From: Stagonosporopsis chrysanthemi
Lineage: Eukaryota > Ascomycota > Dothideomycetes > Pleosporales > Didymellaceae
DNA length: 64,000 nucleotides
NCBI GenBank assembly: GCA_022560025.1
Contig: JAFISE010000101.1
Location: 1 to 64,000 of the forward strand
Direction: 5' to 3'
The notes below the pieces were generated by a model. It was not told the origin of the DNA and did no database searches. It worked only from the letters and a program-made list of their open reading frames with translations. The position numbers and the translations under genes are program-made. Each line of letters starts with the position of its first letter. Within the stretch, counting starts at the first letter, position 1. Below are positions 1 through 9,420 of this stretch, in pieces.

Positions 1-332
1 ACTTCTGCACGCAGTGTAGTACAAGCTCGTAGCCAGTCTTCTGCAGAATAGGCAGTAGAGCCAGAGGTAACTGAGCCTGAGCTTGTAGGTGTTGTGTGGT
101 GGAATCTATCAAGTATAACGTTGGGGTTTAATAGGTCTATCCCTGTGGCAGTGAAGGCGTTTTGTATGAGCTTATCCTTGAACGTGTGCACCCAGGCAGG
201 CCAGAATAGGCTGAGAAAGTCGGCTTTCGTCAACGGCAATAGGCCTTGAGTCTTCTGGAGGTAGTCATCTAGCTTGGAGGCGTACGCAGAGGAGAGAGGC
301 TTGAAGCAGACTACATCTAACGGCTGCAGCGT

Positions 333-1256
333 CTAGGTACTGTGAGGTGGCAACACAGCCAGTATAATCTGATTCTGATTGCAGTAGTTAATGAAGTCCT
401 GCGTTAGGTGGCTCCTGTGGCCATCTACTATTAAAAGCCTATAGCTTCTGCGCGCCTTTGCCTTGGTATAACGGTCAAACACCTGCTCAAGCCAGGCTAA
501 TCCAATGTCATTGTTCGTCCAGCCAGAAGGCGAAGAAGCCACGTGAACTTGGTGTATTCCTGCCTCAATATTGGCCACCTAATGACTCTGGATTGTGGAG
601 TTTTTCGACGCAAATATAATGCCAGGAGGCAGAGCAGTCCTATCAGCACAGATAGAAGCTAGTAAGCTCACCCACTCTCGCGAGCCATCTTGACGAGCTT
701 GCTGAACCTCCTTCTTCTTATGTTGACGCCTACTAAAGATGCGCTTTGTCCTTTCTAGTACCCTAATTGCGAAGCCCTTCTTATCTATATTGTACGTGTT
801 CTTAGGTTCAATGTTGTATTCAGCGATCTTCTGCTGCAGTAGGTCAAAGTATAGCTTATACTTATACCCAGACTCAGCGTTGTGGCGATTAGAGTCTATA
901 CCCGTCGTCTATTGGTAGGTAAGCTGGTTGAGGTGACAGTTAAGGAAGCGTGTAACCCAGCTATCAGAGACAGGAGTTTGCGCAACAGTAGAGGCGAAAT
1001 TGCGTACTATAGTGCGTGAAGGTGTTGTGTGACGCGTAGTAAGTAAATTTATATACTTTACAAGGTCTAATTCTTGTTGTGGGGTGAGCTTCCGCTGCTG
1101 CTCGTTAGCAACTGCCTGGGGAACCTGATCGCGTTGATGGACGCGCGACAATGTAGAGCGATCAACACTGTGTTTTTTTGCAATCTGAGTATATACAAAT
1201 TTATTGCCAGGCTTCAAATTATGAATCTCTGCAATAGCATTATTAATTCCTAGCAT
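333..1256 (-). pseudogene. pogo-family transposase pseudogene
   Basis: This is the coding part of the element above. The segment 1256-912 gives a DNA-binding HTH region; 908-582 and 578-336 give the DDE core. Each segment ends in TAG and the next continues in the same frame. That pattern indicates nonsense point mutations and not frameshifts or introns. The likely original codons are TGG (at 909-911) and CAG (at 579-581 and 333-335). The frame continues beyond 333 toward base 1 with recognisable C-terminal sequence. Confidence 0.82.
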
Positions 1257-1303
1257 AGTGGTAGAGTTATTACGCGTCAAAATAGGTGCGTTGTTTGGTT
1301 ATA

Positions 1304-1340
1304 CCGTGCATTGGTTGAATCCGTGCATTGGGTGCACGGA
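1304..1340. repeat. Subterminal repeats and palindrome at the transposon end
   Basis: The 11-mer CCGTGCATTGG occurs twice as a direct repeat (1304-1314 and 1321-1331). The second copy lies inside an inverted repeat, with TCCGTGCA at 1320-1327 and TGCACGGA at 1333-1340. A TA dinucleotide follows at 1346-1347, as expected for a Tc1/mariner target site. Subterminal repeats of this sort are typical transposase-binding sites. The matching end lies outside the window. Confidence 0.5.
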
Positions 1341-1403
1341 CACAGTACTTCACGCTAGACTTCTCTGTGCAAGCTGCAGGCCGTTGCACGTCAGTACCCA
1401 GCC

Positions 1404-2095
1404 ATGTCGCGCAGACCGCATGGAAGGTTTGCACGTCCGATTTCTGAAGCCTCCGATGGGGATGATAATGTCCATGGAGAGAGAGCGTTCAGACGCAGCG
1501 CCAACGTCTATGATGCAGTTGCCGGTAATGAAGGATCAAAGGCTACGTGAAAGAAAGAAAAAACACTAACACCAGCAAAGGACGTGTCACGCAGGCAGGC
1601 TTGATTGGCAATATCACAGATGTGAAAAGTTCGCGACAGCGACTTCGACCAGATGAAGTCCTCTTCAAGCAAGCCAATGCGCCGATCCGCTACGAGGAGA
1701 CTGACTACTACAACGCACATGCCCGCCTGCCTGCCAACCAAGAGCTACCAAGTGGCGAGCTGCTGACTGCAATCCATGCATATGTGTCGAAGCTGTACTC
1801 GCGGACTGCGGAACGCGACAGTCAGCCAGCCTGGAAGTGCATGGACGAGACTGCGCTGATTGCGTTTGGCATTCTCATGGATGAGACTGCGCGCGAAGTG
1901 CTTGGTGAGACGGGCGATTTTGCTTTCGTTGAAGCTGCCAACGAAGACGAAGAGAAATTGTTCGGTTCAGAGGATGGAGACGACGAGACTGATCTGGAGA
2001 GCTCAGAGTCAAGAGATGTTTCGCGAGAGGTTTCGATCGAGGCTGACAGTGAGTCGAGCGACGGCTCACGTTACTCTTCAGAGGAGTCAAGTTGA
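1404..2095 (+). CDS. Rrn10-like subunit of the RNA polymerase I upstream activation factor
   Basis: The product (205 aa) resembles the Rrn10 family (UAF_Rrn10), which takes part in RNA polymerase I initiation at rDNA promoters in the nucleolus. Two exons, 1404-1524 and 1599-2095, are joined across a 74-nt intron (GTAATG donor, CTAAC branch at 1566-1570, CAG acceptor). This splice creates the block NVYDAVAG-LIGNI, which aligns by eye with the start of yeast Rrn10. Further matching blocks are PDEVLFKQANAPIRYEE, a helix around LLTAIHAYVSKLY, and MDETALIAFGILMDE. The last 55 residues are very acidic and serine-rich (EDEEKL, DGDDETDLESSES) and extend past the yeast protein. The start ATG at 1404 is supported by the splice frame. 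Other splice choices I tried break the frame or need a 29-nt intron. The assignment is from pattern memory, so moderate confidence. Confidence 0.66.
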
Positions 2096-2339
2096 GGTCA
2101 CTTTCGACGACTCGTTTTGGTTATAGCCAGTGCATTGAGAAGAGGCAGTGTCATTTGCAATGACTGGGCTGGTAGGGCACCGTGAACTGCGCGACTGCAT
2201 CTTCAGATAAAGTTGGGTTAGCGCCATGCGTCGAGGAAAGAACATATGTCTCACCTCAACCTCCAGCTCTCGCAAATTGTGGCACATCCTTTCTTTCATT
2301 CATTCAAGTATCACGTTCATTTCATGCTCGGCAACTACC

Positions 2340-3091
2340 ATGGTAAGAAAACAGCACTGCTCTCATGCACATCTGCTGACCTCCTCTAGCCGCCCAAGAT
2401 CCCTATCAACCCTCAAAGGCAGGCTGCCATCCTTGCATGGTTCCACAGGACTGCACTTGCGTACAGCATCAAGGACCTGGAGAAGCTGATCCCCTCGGTC
2501 ACTGCTGTCAACAGCATGGGAGTGAAAGACTACGTGCAAGCAATGCATGACGACGGCTTGATCTGCTCGGAGAAGATCGGTAGCGGGAACTGGTATTGGA
2601 GCTTCCCAAGTGAGGCAAAGAAGAAGAAAGAGAAGGAGTTGGCGGATGCGCAGGTGGAGCGCAATAAGGCTGTTTCCACCACCACGGAGCTGCAGTCAAA
2701 GGTGGAGCAGGCTGGCGCCGCACGAGCAGAGGATGCAGAACTGCTCGCTGAGACCGGTACGTGTCACGAAGCATGCGGGGCGTTCACGTTAACACCAACA
2801 GGTTGCGATCGTAGAACACTCATCACAAAGCACGAGGCGCTCGCGAAGGAAGTCGAGGAGCTTCGCACGGAGCTCGCTGCGTACAGCGAATACGACCCGG
2901 TGGAGCTGGATAGGAAAATTGAGGATACTCGACGTTTGAGGGCGGCCGCTGAAAGGTTCACTGAACACGTTTACTGCATGGAAGGCTGGCTCAAGGCGCA
3001 GGTGCTGGAAGGAGAAGCCCAGACTGCAATTCTGAAGGACATATATGGCGACGAGTGGGATGACGAGGATGGCGGACTTCGTGAGCTCTGA
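2340..3091 (+). CDS. MND1: Meiotic nuclear division protein 1 (Mnd1)
   Basis: Mnd1 forms the Hop2-Mnd1 heterodimer that helps Dmc1/Rad51 in meiotic strand invasion. Three exons are seen. The first (2340-2342) is only the ATG, followed directly by GTAAGA. Exon 2 is 2390-2756 and exon 3 is 2802-3091, giving 219 aa, the usual family length. The N-terminal winged helix is clear (KIPINPQRQAAILAWFHRT, then KDLEKLIPSVTAVNSMGVKDYVQ and GSGNWYWSFPS). A long Lys/Glu-rich coiled coil follows, and then a C-terminal helix with GDEWDDED. The second intron (2757-2801, 45 nt, GTACGT...TTAAC...CAG) is a multiple of three and has no in-frame stop, so retention would add 15 residues to the coiled coil. Expression outside meiosis cannot be judged from the sequence. 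Confidence 0.92.
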
Positions 3092-3561
3092 TGCCCTGCA
3101 TTCAGCGACATGTCGCACGACATAAGAAGCTAGTTCGGTGGGCCATTGCATGGAAGGAATGCTCCAGTTTTAGAACCATGTAGGCTGCCACATAAAAGTT
3201 GTTAAGCAAGCATTTTGACCCCTTACAATGCACGGTCTCCCAAGCATCATTTCGAATCATCCGCACTATGTCCAGATGCGTGCCTGAGTCAATCAATCGA
3301 AGATGCTAGCGCGTGTGGCTGACATACGCACAGACCCTCGTCACTCCGTCATGGGTCGAGGTTCGCTTCTAGTAAGCGTAAAGTTGATTTGACAAACTGT
3401 CACCGACACAACCACGCCTTAATATTCGCCATCGCTGGCCAGCGCTACCGATCGCTCACTGCAGATTCACTGTTCATATTTCTCCATTCTCCGTAACATT
3501 AACACCTCCAATTGTTCGCATATAAGCTGCCCGCAAGCTCCACCTTAGACGATACCCCGCG
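3092..3561. other. Intergenic, MND1 3' end to HEL2-like 5' region
   Basis: No credible coding sequence. It should contain the MND1 terminator and the promoter and 5' UTR of the downstream RING-finger gene. No distinct motif stands out. Confidence 0.5.
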
Positions 3562-6015
3562 ATGGCCGACGCTGCAGCTCCAGATATGTCGCAAGGGCCG
3601 ACAAGCCCCGCCAGACGAGGAGGAAGAAACCGAGGACGCGGGAGAGGGGCGCAGTCTGGCGCCGAAGACGGCCCTGAGCACTCCGGCTCGCGAGGACGTG
3701 GACGAGGAGGACCCTCAGGCGGTCGTGGACGAGGTAGCCGCGGCAGAGGAGACGGTGCAACCCGCGGAGGGCGAGCAGCTGCGGACAAGGGCAAGGCGCC
3801 GGTAGTTTCAGAGGACGGGCAAACCGAACCTTTGTCAAAGACCACAAAAGCGCCAGCAGAGGAGGCAGTCGACGATGATGATGATGCCGAGGTTTGCTTC
3901 ATTTGTGCCTCGCCAGTGCAGCACACCGCTATCGCTCCGTGCAACCACAGGTCCTGTCACATCTGCTCAATCAGAATGAGGGCACTGTACAAGACCAAAG
4001 CTTGCGCGCATTGCAGGACCGAGTCTGACCATGTCATACTCACGGATGCCCATGAGCAACCATATCAGGAGTTCTCTACCAACGATTTCTTCAAGGTCGA
4101 CGATAACCTGGGGATAAAATTTGAGAAACCCGAGATCTTTGAGGACGCGAGGCTATTGTTGCAATACAATTGTCCGGACAGCGAGTGTGATGTTGCGTGC
4201 TTGGGCTGGCCGGATCTGCATCGTCACACGAAGACGGCGCACGGAACTGTTATGTGGTAAGTATAGACAGTACCTTGATGTCCAGCGTGTTCTGGGCAAG
4301 TGCTGACCGACACTAGCGATCTTTGTACCAGAAACAAGAAAGTGTTTACGCACGAGCATGAGCTCTTTACCTTTGCGGAGCTCCGTAAGCACCAAAAGTT
4401 CGGCGATGACAACCCAGGCGCAATCGATCAGAGTGGTTTTAAGGGGCATCCTGAGTGTGGATTCTGCCGCCAGCGCTTTTACGGAGACGACGAGCTTTAC
4501 ACACATTGTCGAGACAAGCACGAGCGCTGTCACATCTGTGATCGCCGAGAAGGCAGCCGACAGCAGCAATATTACGTCAACTATGACTCGCTTGAGCAAC
4601 ACTTCAGGAAAGACCACTTCATGTGTCCAGACGGAGAATGTTTGGAGAAGAAGTTTGTTGTGTTCGACTCGGAAATGGACCTCAAAGCCCATCAGCTCGA
4701 GTCACATCCAAATGGTCTGACCAAGGACGCTCTCAGAGATGCGAGGAGGGTAGACATGTCTGGCTTTGGAAACTTCCGCACGCCGCACGAGCCAGAGCAT
4801 GGCAGACGGGATGATCGGAGGCGAGAAGGCGGCAGAGGTCGTGGGAGAGGCCGAGATCCAAATGCTGAGGCAGTGCCTGCATCATCTGCGCAGCCACTCA
4901 GTCGAGCCGAACTGGCATACCAACGGCAGATGGAAGCTCAACAATCTGGAGCAAGTGGGCGCACGTTCGGTGGCCAGCTCTCAGCTCCTACACCTGGGGA
5001 GGCTTTCGCGGCTCGACCCTCGCCCAGCGCGTCCGCCCCGTCGACACAGACTGTCTCGAGGCCTAGTCAACCGCCTACCAACAGTCTTTCAAACGGCATC
5101 AGCCAGTTGAGTCTCAACTCGCAGCCCACAGCAGCACAGACTCCGCAAGAGCAGGCAAGAGCCTTACGCCACAACGCAGTGACAGAACGAGCCGCGAGTC
5201 TGCTGCGAAATGATCAGATTAAAATGCAGCAGTTTCGAGCGGACGTTTCGGCGTATCGAAATGACAAGGTCTCACCAGCGCAGTTCATCGAAGGCCTGTT
5301 CGCGTTGTTCGACAGCAACTCGAAGGAGTTGGGTAAATTAGTGAAGGAGCTGGCTGATATCTTCGAAATTCCGGCCAAGCAACAGGGACTGCTGAAGGCT
5401 TGGAGCGACTGGAAGGCCATCAACGAAGACTATCCGTCATTGCCTGGTTCAGCGACCGAGCGCGCCTTGAATGGCGGTACTGCTACGAGTGGCGGGTCGC
5501 GAGTACTCAAGCTCAAGAGCTCAACAGCACAATCACAGCGCTCGCAAGCTAATCGGAAAGCTAGCTGGTCAACTGCTTCTCCAAGTAGCGCATTTCCTGC
5601 GCTGCCAGCGGCTGCATCCTCAAGTCGCAGCGGCGGCATCGGAGCCAAGCCTGGCCAGACACCATGGATGTCCTCATCTTCTAAGCCTGCGCCTGTACGT
5701 AGTACTGGGGTATCACCCATTCCGTCTCGCACTGCATCGTCGACCGGATTGGCCAACAAGAGCAACAAAGCGATCGCTGATGCGTTCCCTGCCCTGCCCG
5801 CAGCACCCAAACCGACGAGCACCATCTTCAGCCCAGGATACACAGGTCTTGGTCTGCGACGGGACAACAGCGGTCGAAACACACCAGTCGGTACGGCCTG
5901 GGGTGCGCCAAGTGCTGGCGCAAGTGGATCGACAACACCAGCTGCGGAAGAGAGTGTGGGAGGCAAGAAGAAGGGCAACAAGAATAAGAAGCAGACGTTG
6001 TTTCACTTCGGTTAA
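3562..6015 (+). CDS. HEL2: Hel2/ZNF598-type RING E3 ubiquitin ligase of ribosome quality control
   Basis: Members of this family sense collided ribosomes and ubiquitinate 40S proteins to start ribosome-associated quality control. Exons 3562-4256 and 4317-6015 are joined across a 60-nt intron (GTAAGT donor), which restores HGTVM-CDLCTRNKKVFTHEHELF, the family hallmark. The product is 797 aa. It starts with an RGG/RG-rich disordered tail (about residues 18-75). A RING finger follows at about 112-153 (CFIC, CNHRSCHIC, CAHC). Next come several C2H2-like fingers (CPDSECDVACLGWPDLHRH, CGFCRQRF, CHICDRR, CPDGECLEKKF). The C-terminal half is Ser/Ala/Pro-rich and ends in a lysine patch (GGKKKGNKNKKQ). 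The start ATG is the first in frame and fits the family layout. Confidence 0.92.
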
Positions 6016-7135
6016 AATCATCTCGGCTGTTGGAGGCAAAGTGGACGACTATGAAGGCTTAAGCATGGGCGGAGGTTTGTAACAAGAGCATGTACAGCGT
6101 GGTAGATTTGGACACTGAACAAAGCGTTCGGCTGATCATGTTGCATTGGCATGAGCGTTCAGGCGTGTACCGGAAGGTCACATGTCGTGTGCGCACATTG
6201 AAGGGTCATCTGAGGTGTGGTTTTGATGGATGGGGTGATGTGGACGATCCAGAAAATGTAGATGCTGCCTAGCCCCTTACAGCGCGCGATACCATCAACG
6301 AATAGCTACGCATCAAAGCCGAGTCTTCACGGGCTTCAAAGTAACCAAACACGTCCAAGCACACTGCTGACCTGGGTGGCGCCTGATGCACGGCTTGCAG
6401 GATCGATGAGGCTCACCGGCGCCGGCTACCACTGCCACGGAAGGGCTGCGCAAGTGCCCGCAAAAAAGCCCTTGCCGTGGGAACGAATGGGACGTGCCAT
6501 TGGCGCGATGTGGTCATGAGAGGAGACAGCTTCGCGTCTGGCCGCTGTGATTGCTCGAGGGCTAAGAGCCTGACGAGGTGACCCACGGTACAGAGGCTGC
6601 ACCTGGAAAAGCACCGATCCAAGCGTGGATGAGGGTGGGTGCTGCTCTTGGTTCTCGTCCGTTTTCGTTGCATGCTTCGTTTCCTCGAGCCGTCTCTTCC
6701 CTCCCTCCGCAACCACCCCCAGTTACCCCAATACCAGCTGTGACGGCGGGTACCACTACAGCAGTTACACACAACGCTCGCAGCCTCACAGTGTGTGGCC
6801 CATTCGACTGGTAGGAAGCACAAGGACCCATTGGGGCCAGCATTGTCCCAGAGAGTAATTTCCGCCCTCCCCGCAAGCCACTAGTCGCGGCTTCCCGCAG
6901 CACCCCTCTGGCGCGACGGCTAACAGCTCTCGCCAGCAGCGCGCATCGCGCACCGCGCAGCCCTGAACTCCACCGCACCGCAGAGCCAGCTTGAACAATA
7001 GCGCAGCTCTCGGACAAGCTGCGCCGTGGCCGCCATTCCTCCTCTGAGCTGCTGAGCTCAGCCTGTGCGCCCCGTCACCCAGCCAGGCACCGTTGCGGCT
7101 AAGATCGACCGCGCAGGCGTCGCATCCTAGCCATC
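6016..7135. other. Intergenic region upstream of velB
   Basis: About 1.1 kb without a convincing gene. Open frames on both strands here have no recognisable domain and overlap each other. The distance fits the long 5' regulatory leader common for fungal developmental regulators, but no binding site can be named with confidence. Confidence 0.45.
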
Positions 7136-7188
7136 ATGTATCCCCATTCGCGCCAGAGCAACCAGTATCCCATCCCAGCACCACCACC

Positions 7189-7230
<42 letters not shown>

Positions 7231-8459
7231 GCCGCCGCAGCTTTCACGGCCAGGTGCTGGCCCGCTGCCTCCGCCGCCGCAGCTCCACGACTCTTCCCAC
7301 CAGTTGATGAGCCTCCCTCCGCCTGGCCAGCAGCACCAGCAGCCCCCGCCTCCGCAGCAGATGCAGCCGCCGCTCATGTATCGCAGCGACATGGGCCCCG
7401 CCGACCAAAATGGCGACTATGTTGGCCAGCATGGCGGAAAGTCGTACAGGTTCGCGTCTTTACTCTGACATTGTTGATTCTAAGCTCACAGCTGTTCAGG
7501 TTGCGAGTCGACCAGCAGCCCATCAGAGCCCGAATGTGTGGTTTTGGCGACAAGGTAAGACAGCTCGCGCAGCAATCCATTGCTTTGGTAGAGGTACACA
7601 GCTGAGGCTTGTGGCCAATGACAGGATCGACGCCCCATCACGCCGCCCCCTTGCATCCGCCTCATAGTGTGCGACGCCGTAACAGGGCAGGAGATCGACT
7701 GCAACGACATCGACACTACCTTCAATGTGCTAGTCGTTGACCTTTGGCATGAAGACATCTCACGCGGCGCATGTAATTTGGTTCGTCACAGCAGCGCTGC
7801 ACCTACTGTTAGCATCAGCAGCAGCGTGACAACATCTTTCCCTCCACCGCCAGATCGTCCAATGTTCTTGCCCCAAGTGCAGTACAATGCCTACGGTCAG
7901 CCCGTTGCAGCCCCAAATCCTTACGCTCAGCCTCAGTACTACGGCGGCCAGCCCGCTCCTGGGTATCCAGCACCTTACGGAGCAGGCTATGGCGCCCCAG
8001 CCGTACCTGCACAGAGTTCCAGCTCGAACCACACCCGCAACCTCATCGGTCAGGCCTCGGTCAATGCATTCAAGCTCAACGACCCCGAAGGCAAGCCTGG
8101 TTTCTGGTTCGTCCTGCAGGATCTCTCTGTGCGCACGGAAGGCACCTTCAGGTAGGCAGAACCTTGTTGTGGTCTCGTCTCTGTCGATAGTTGTTGACAA
8201 TTGCAGACTGAAGTTCATGATCTTCAATGTGGGCAGCGGCGAGAACGCCAACAGCATCCTGGCTCATGGCGAGAAGACTCCCATGCTTGCTTCGTGCTTC
8301 TCGGACCCTTTCACGGTTTACTCGGCGAAGAAGTTCCCGGGTGTCATCGAGAGCACGACTCTCAGCAAATGCTTTGCGCAACAGGGAATAAAGATTCCCA
8401 TCCGTAAAGACGGTCCGCGCACCATGGCCAATCAGTCCGAGTACGACAATGATGACTGA
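7136..8459 (+). CDS. velB: Velvet-family developmental regulator VelB
   Basis: VelB pairs with VeA/LaeA and VosA to control sporulation, light response and secondary metabolism. Its velvet domain binds DNA through an NF-kappaB-like fold. Four exons (7136-7449, 7500-7554, 7625-8151, 8207-8459) give 382 aa. The velvet domain opens with YRLRVDQQPIRARMCGFGDK-DRRPITPPPCIRL, built across two introns. As is typical of VelB, it is split by a Pro/Gln/Tyr-rich insert (about residues 180-240, PYAQPQYYGGQPAPGYPAPYG). It resumes with NLIGQASVNAFKL, FWFVLQDLSVRTEGTFRLKF and FPGVIESTTLSKCFAQQGIKIPIRK. The N terminus carries a pure CAG-coded polyglutamine run and proline-rich sequence. Introns are 50, 70 and 55 nt. 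Downstream and upstream flanks are gene-poor. Confidence 0.93.
7190..7229 (+). repeat. CAG trinucleotide repeat coding polyglutamine in VelB
   Basis: About 13 uninterrupted CAG codons follow a short CCA run and precede CCG codons. The tract is in frame and encodes Gln within a Pro/Gln-rich disordered N terminus. Pure CAG tracts are prone to length change. Confidence 0.9.
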
Positions 8460-9225
8460 GTTTATAGTTTCTAATCTCCGCGACGATGACCAAGAAGAGG
8501 CTGCAAGATAATGGACACGGACGTGTTTGCGGCATCAACGCGACGAATGCTTGACCTTGGTGTTTCAAAATGGTGTTCTGAGAATTTTGCTATCCATCTA
8601 TTCTTACGCGACCAGAGTCTGTTCTTGGAAGTGTTGTACTCCTGGTTGGCTATTTCGGCTTGGTGTAAGATAGACACTGGCGTTCACGGGTAATTCTTAT
8701 AGTCATGCTATCGATAGTAACGCAAAAGGATATGGGCTGTACTTAGATGGAAACTACTATACACCAAGCACGGTCATTGTTTCCTGAGCTCGCATTGTAT
8801 TTGTGAATTCTACACATCAAGCGGAGGTATTCACATCTTGTCGATGGAGCGATGCCGCTGAGCCAGAATTGCACATGTGAACATCCAGCTCATCAGCCGC
8901 TGCTCTCATGAACTCCTACCGCTCAGCCGACCAAAGAAACACCTTCCTAGCGCATCACTCCAAGACATGTTGCCTGACCGTGTGTCAATGCAAAGGCCTT
9001 CGCAGACCTCTACAACAAACACATAAACGCCGTAATCCGACTCGTCTTCTACTCCCACTACAGTACCCAGCCAGACCCCGATATCTTCGCATAGTCAAGA
9101 CTAACGGTACACCGAGCCCGTTGAAACGTGACAGTCCGACAAAACATACCCCACGACACGTTGTATATGCACCGATCCCGTCCCCATGCACCCCTCCGCT
9201 AAGTTGAAGACAACGCGTTTGGGAA

Positions 9226-9256
9226 CCCCCCCCCCCCCCCCCCCCCACTTTTTTTT
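9226..9256 (+). repeat. Poly-C (21) plus poly-T (8) tract
   Basis: A run of 21 C (9226-9246) is followed by AC and then 8 T (9249-9256). Long homopolymers like this are replication-slippage and sequencing-error hotspots. The exact length in the assembly may be wrong. Confidence 0.9.
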
Positions 9257-9405
9257 CCCTTCGTCTTTTCTTTCCTTTCTTCCTTCATCTCTTCGAGCGT
9301 CTTGTATCAAGTTACTGGCGACGTCGTTCCCCGCTCACTGGTCGTGGAATCGAGGTCTTGACAGGCGTTTGGATCGGGTCAGCGAGAAAAAATTGCTATG
9401 ACCGT

Positions 9406-9420
9406 CCCCCCCCCCCCCCC
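9406..9420 (+). repeat. Second poly-C tract (15)
   Basis: A run of 15 C lies 159 bases after the first tract ends, with no gene in between. The two C-rich tracts share the same strand. Confidence 0.9.

Larger units (their letters stand above)
1..1347 (-). mobile_element. Decayed pogo/Fot1-like DNA transposon (5' part; continues past the window edge)
   Basis: The minus strand reads as one long interrupted transposase of the pogo branch of Tc1/mariner. An N-terminal HTH (psq/CENP-B type) region comes first (about 1256-912), then a DDE endonuclease core. Its expected acidic residues lie in YNIDKKG (about 800-770), LIVDGHRSH (about 440-414) and the stretch before LQPLD (about 325). Three in-frame TAG codons break it, at plus positions 909-911, 579-581 and 333-335. 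Between them the frame is fully open. After the last stop it stays open to base 1, so the C-terminal part lies outside the window. The first good ATG is at 1256. All three stops can be derived by a CpA-to-TpA change, the direction of repeat-induced point mutation. The element is inactive as it stands. The right boundary at about 1346 is inferred from a TA dinucleotide next to a palindrome. Confidence 0.85.

Noticed and set aside
1547..1598. GTGAAA at 1547 as the donor for the Rrn10-like intron
   Set aside because: Joining it to either good acceptor (1594 or 1598) breaks the reading frame. The donor at 1525 with acceptor 1598 keeps it.
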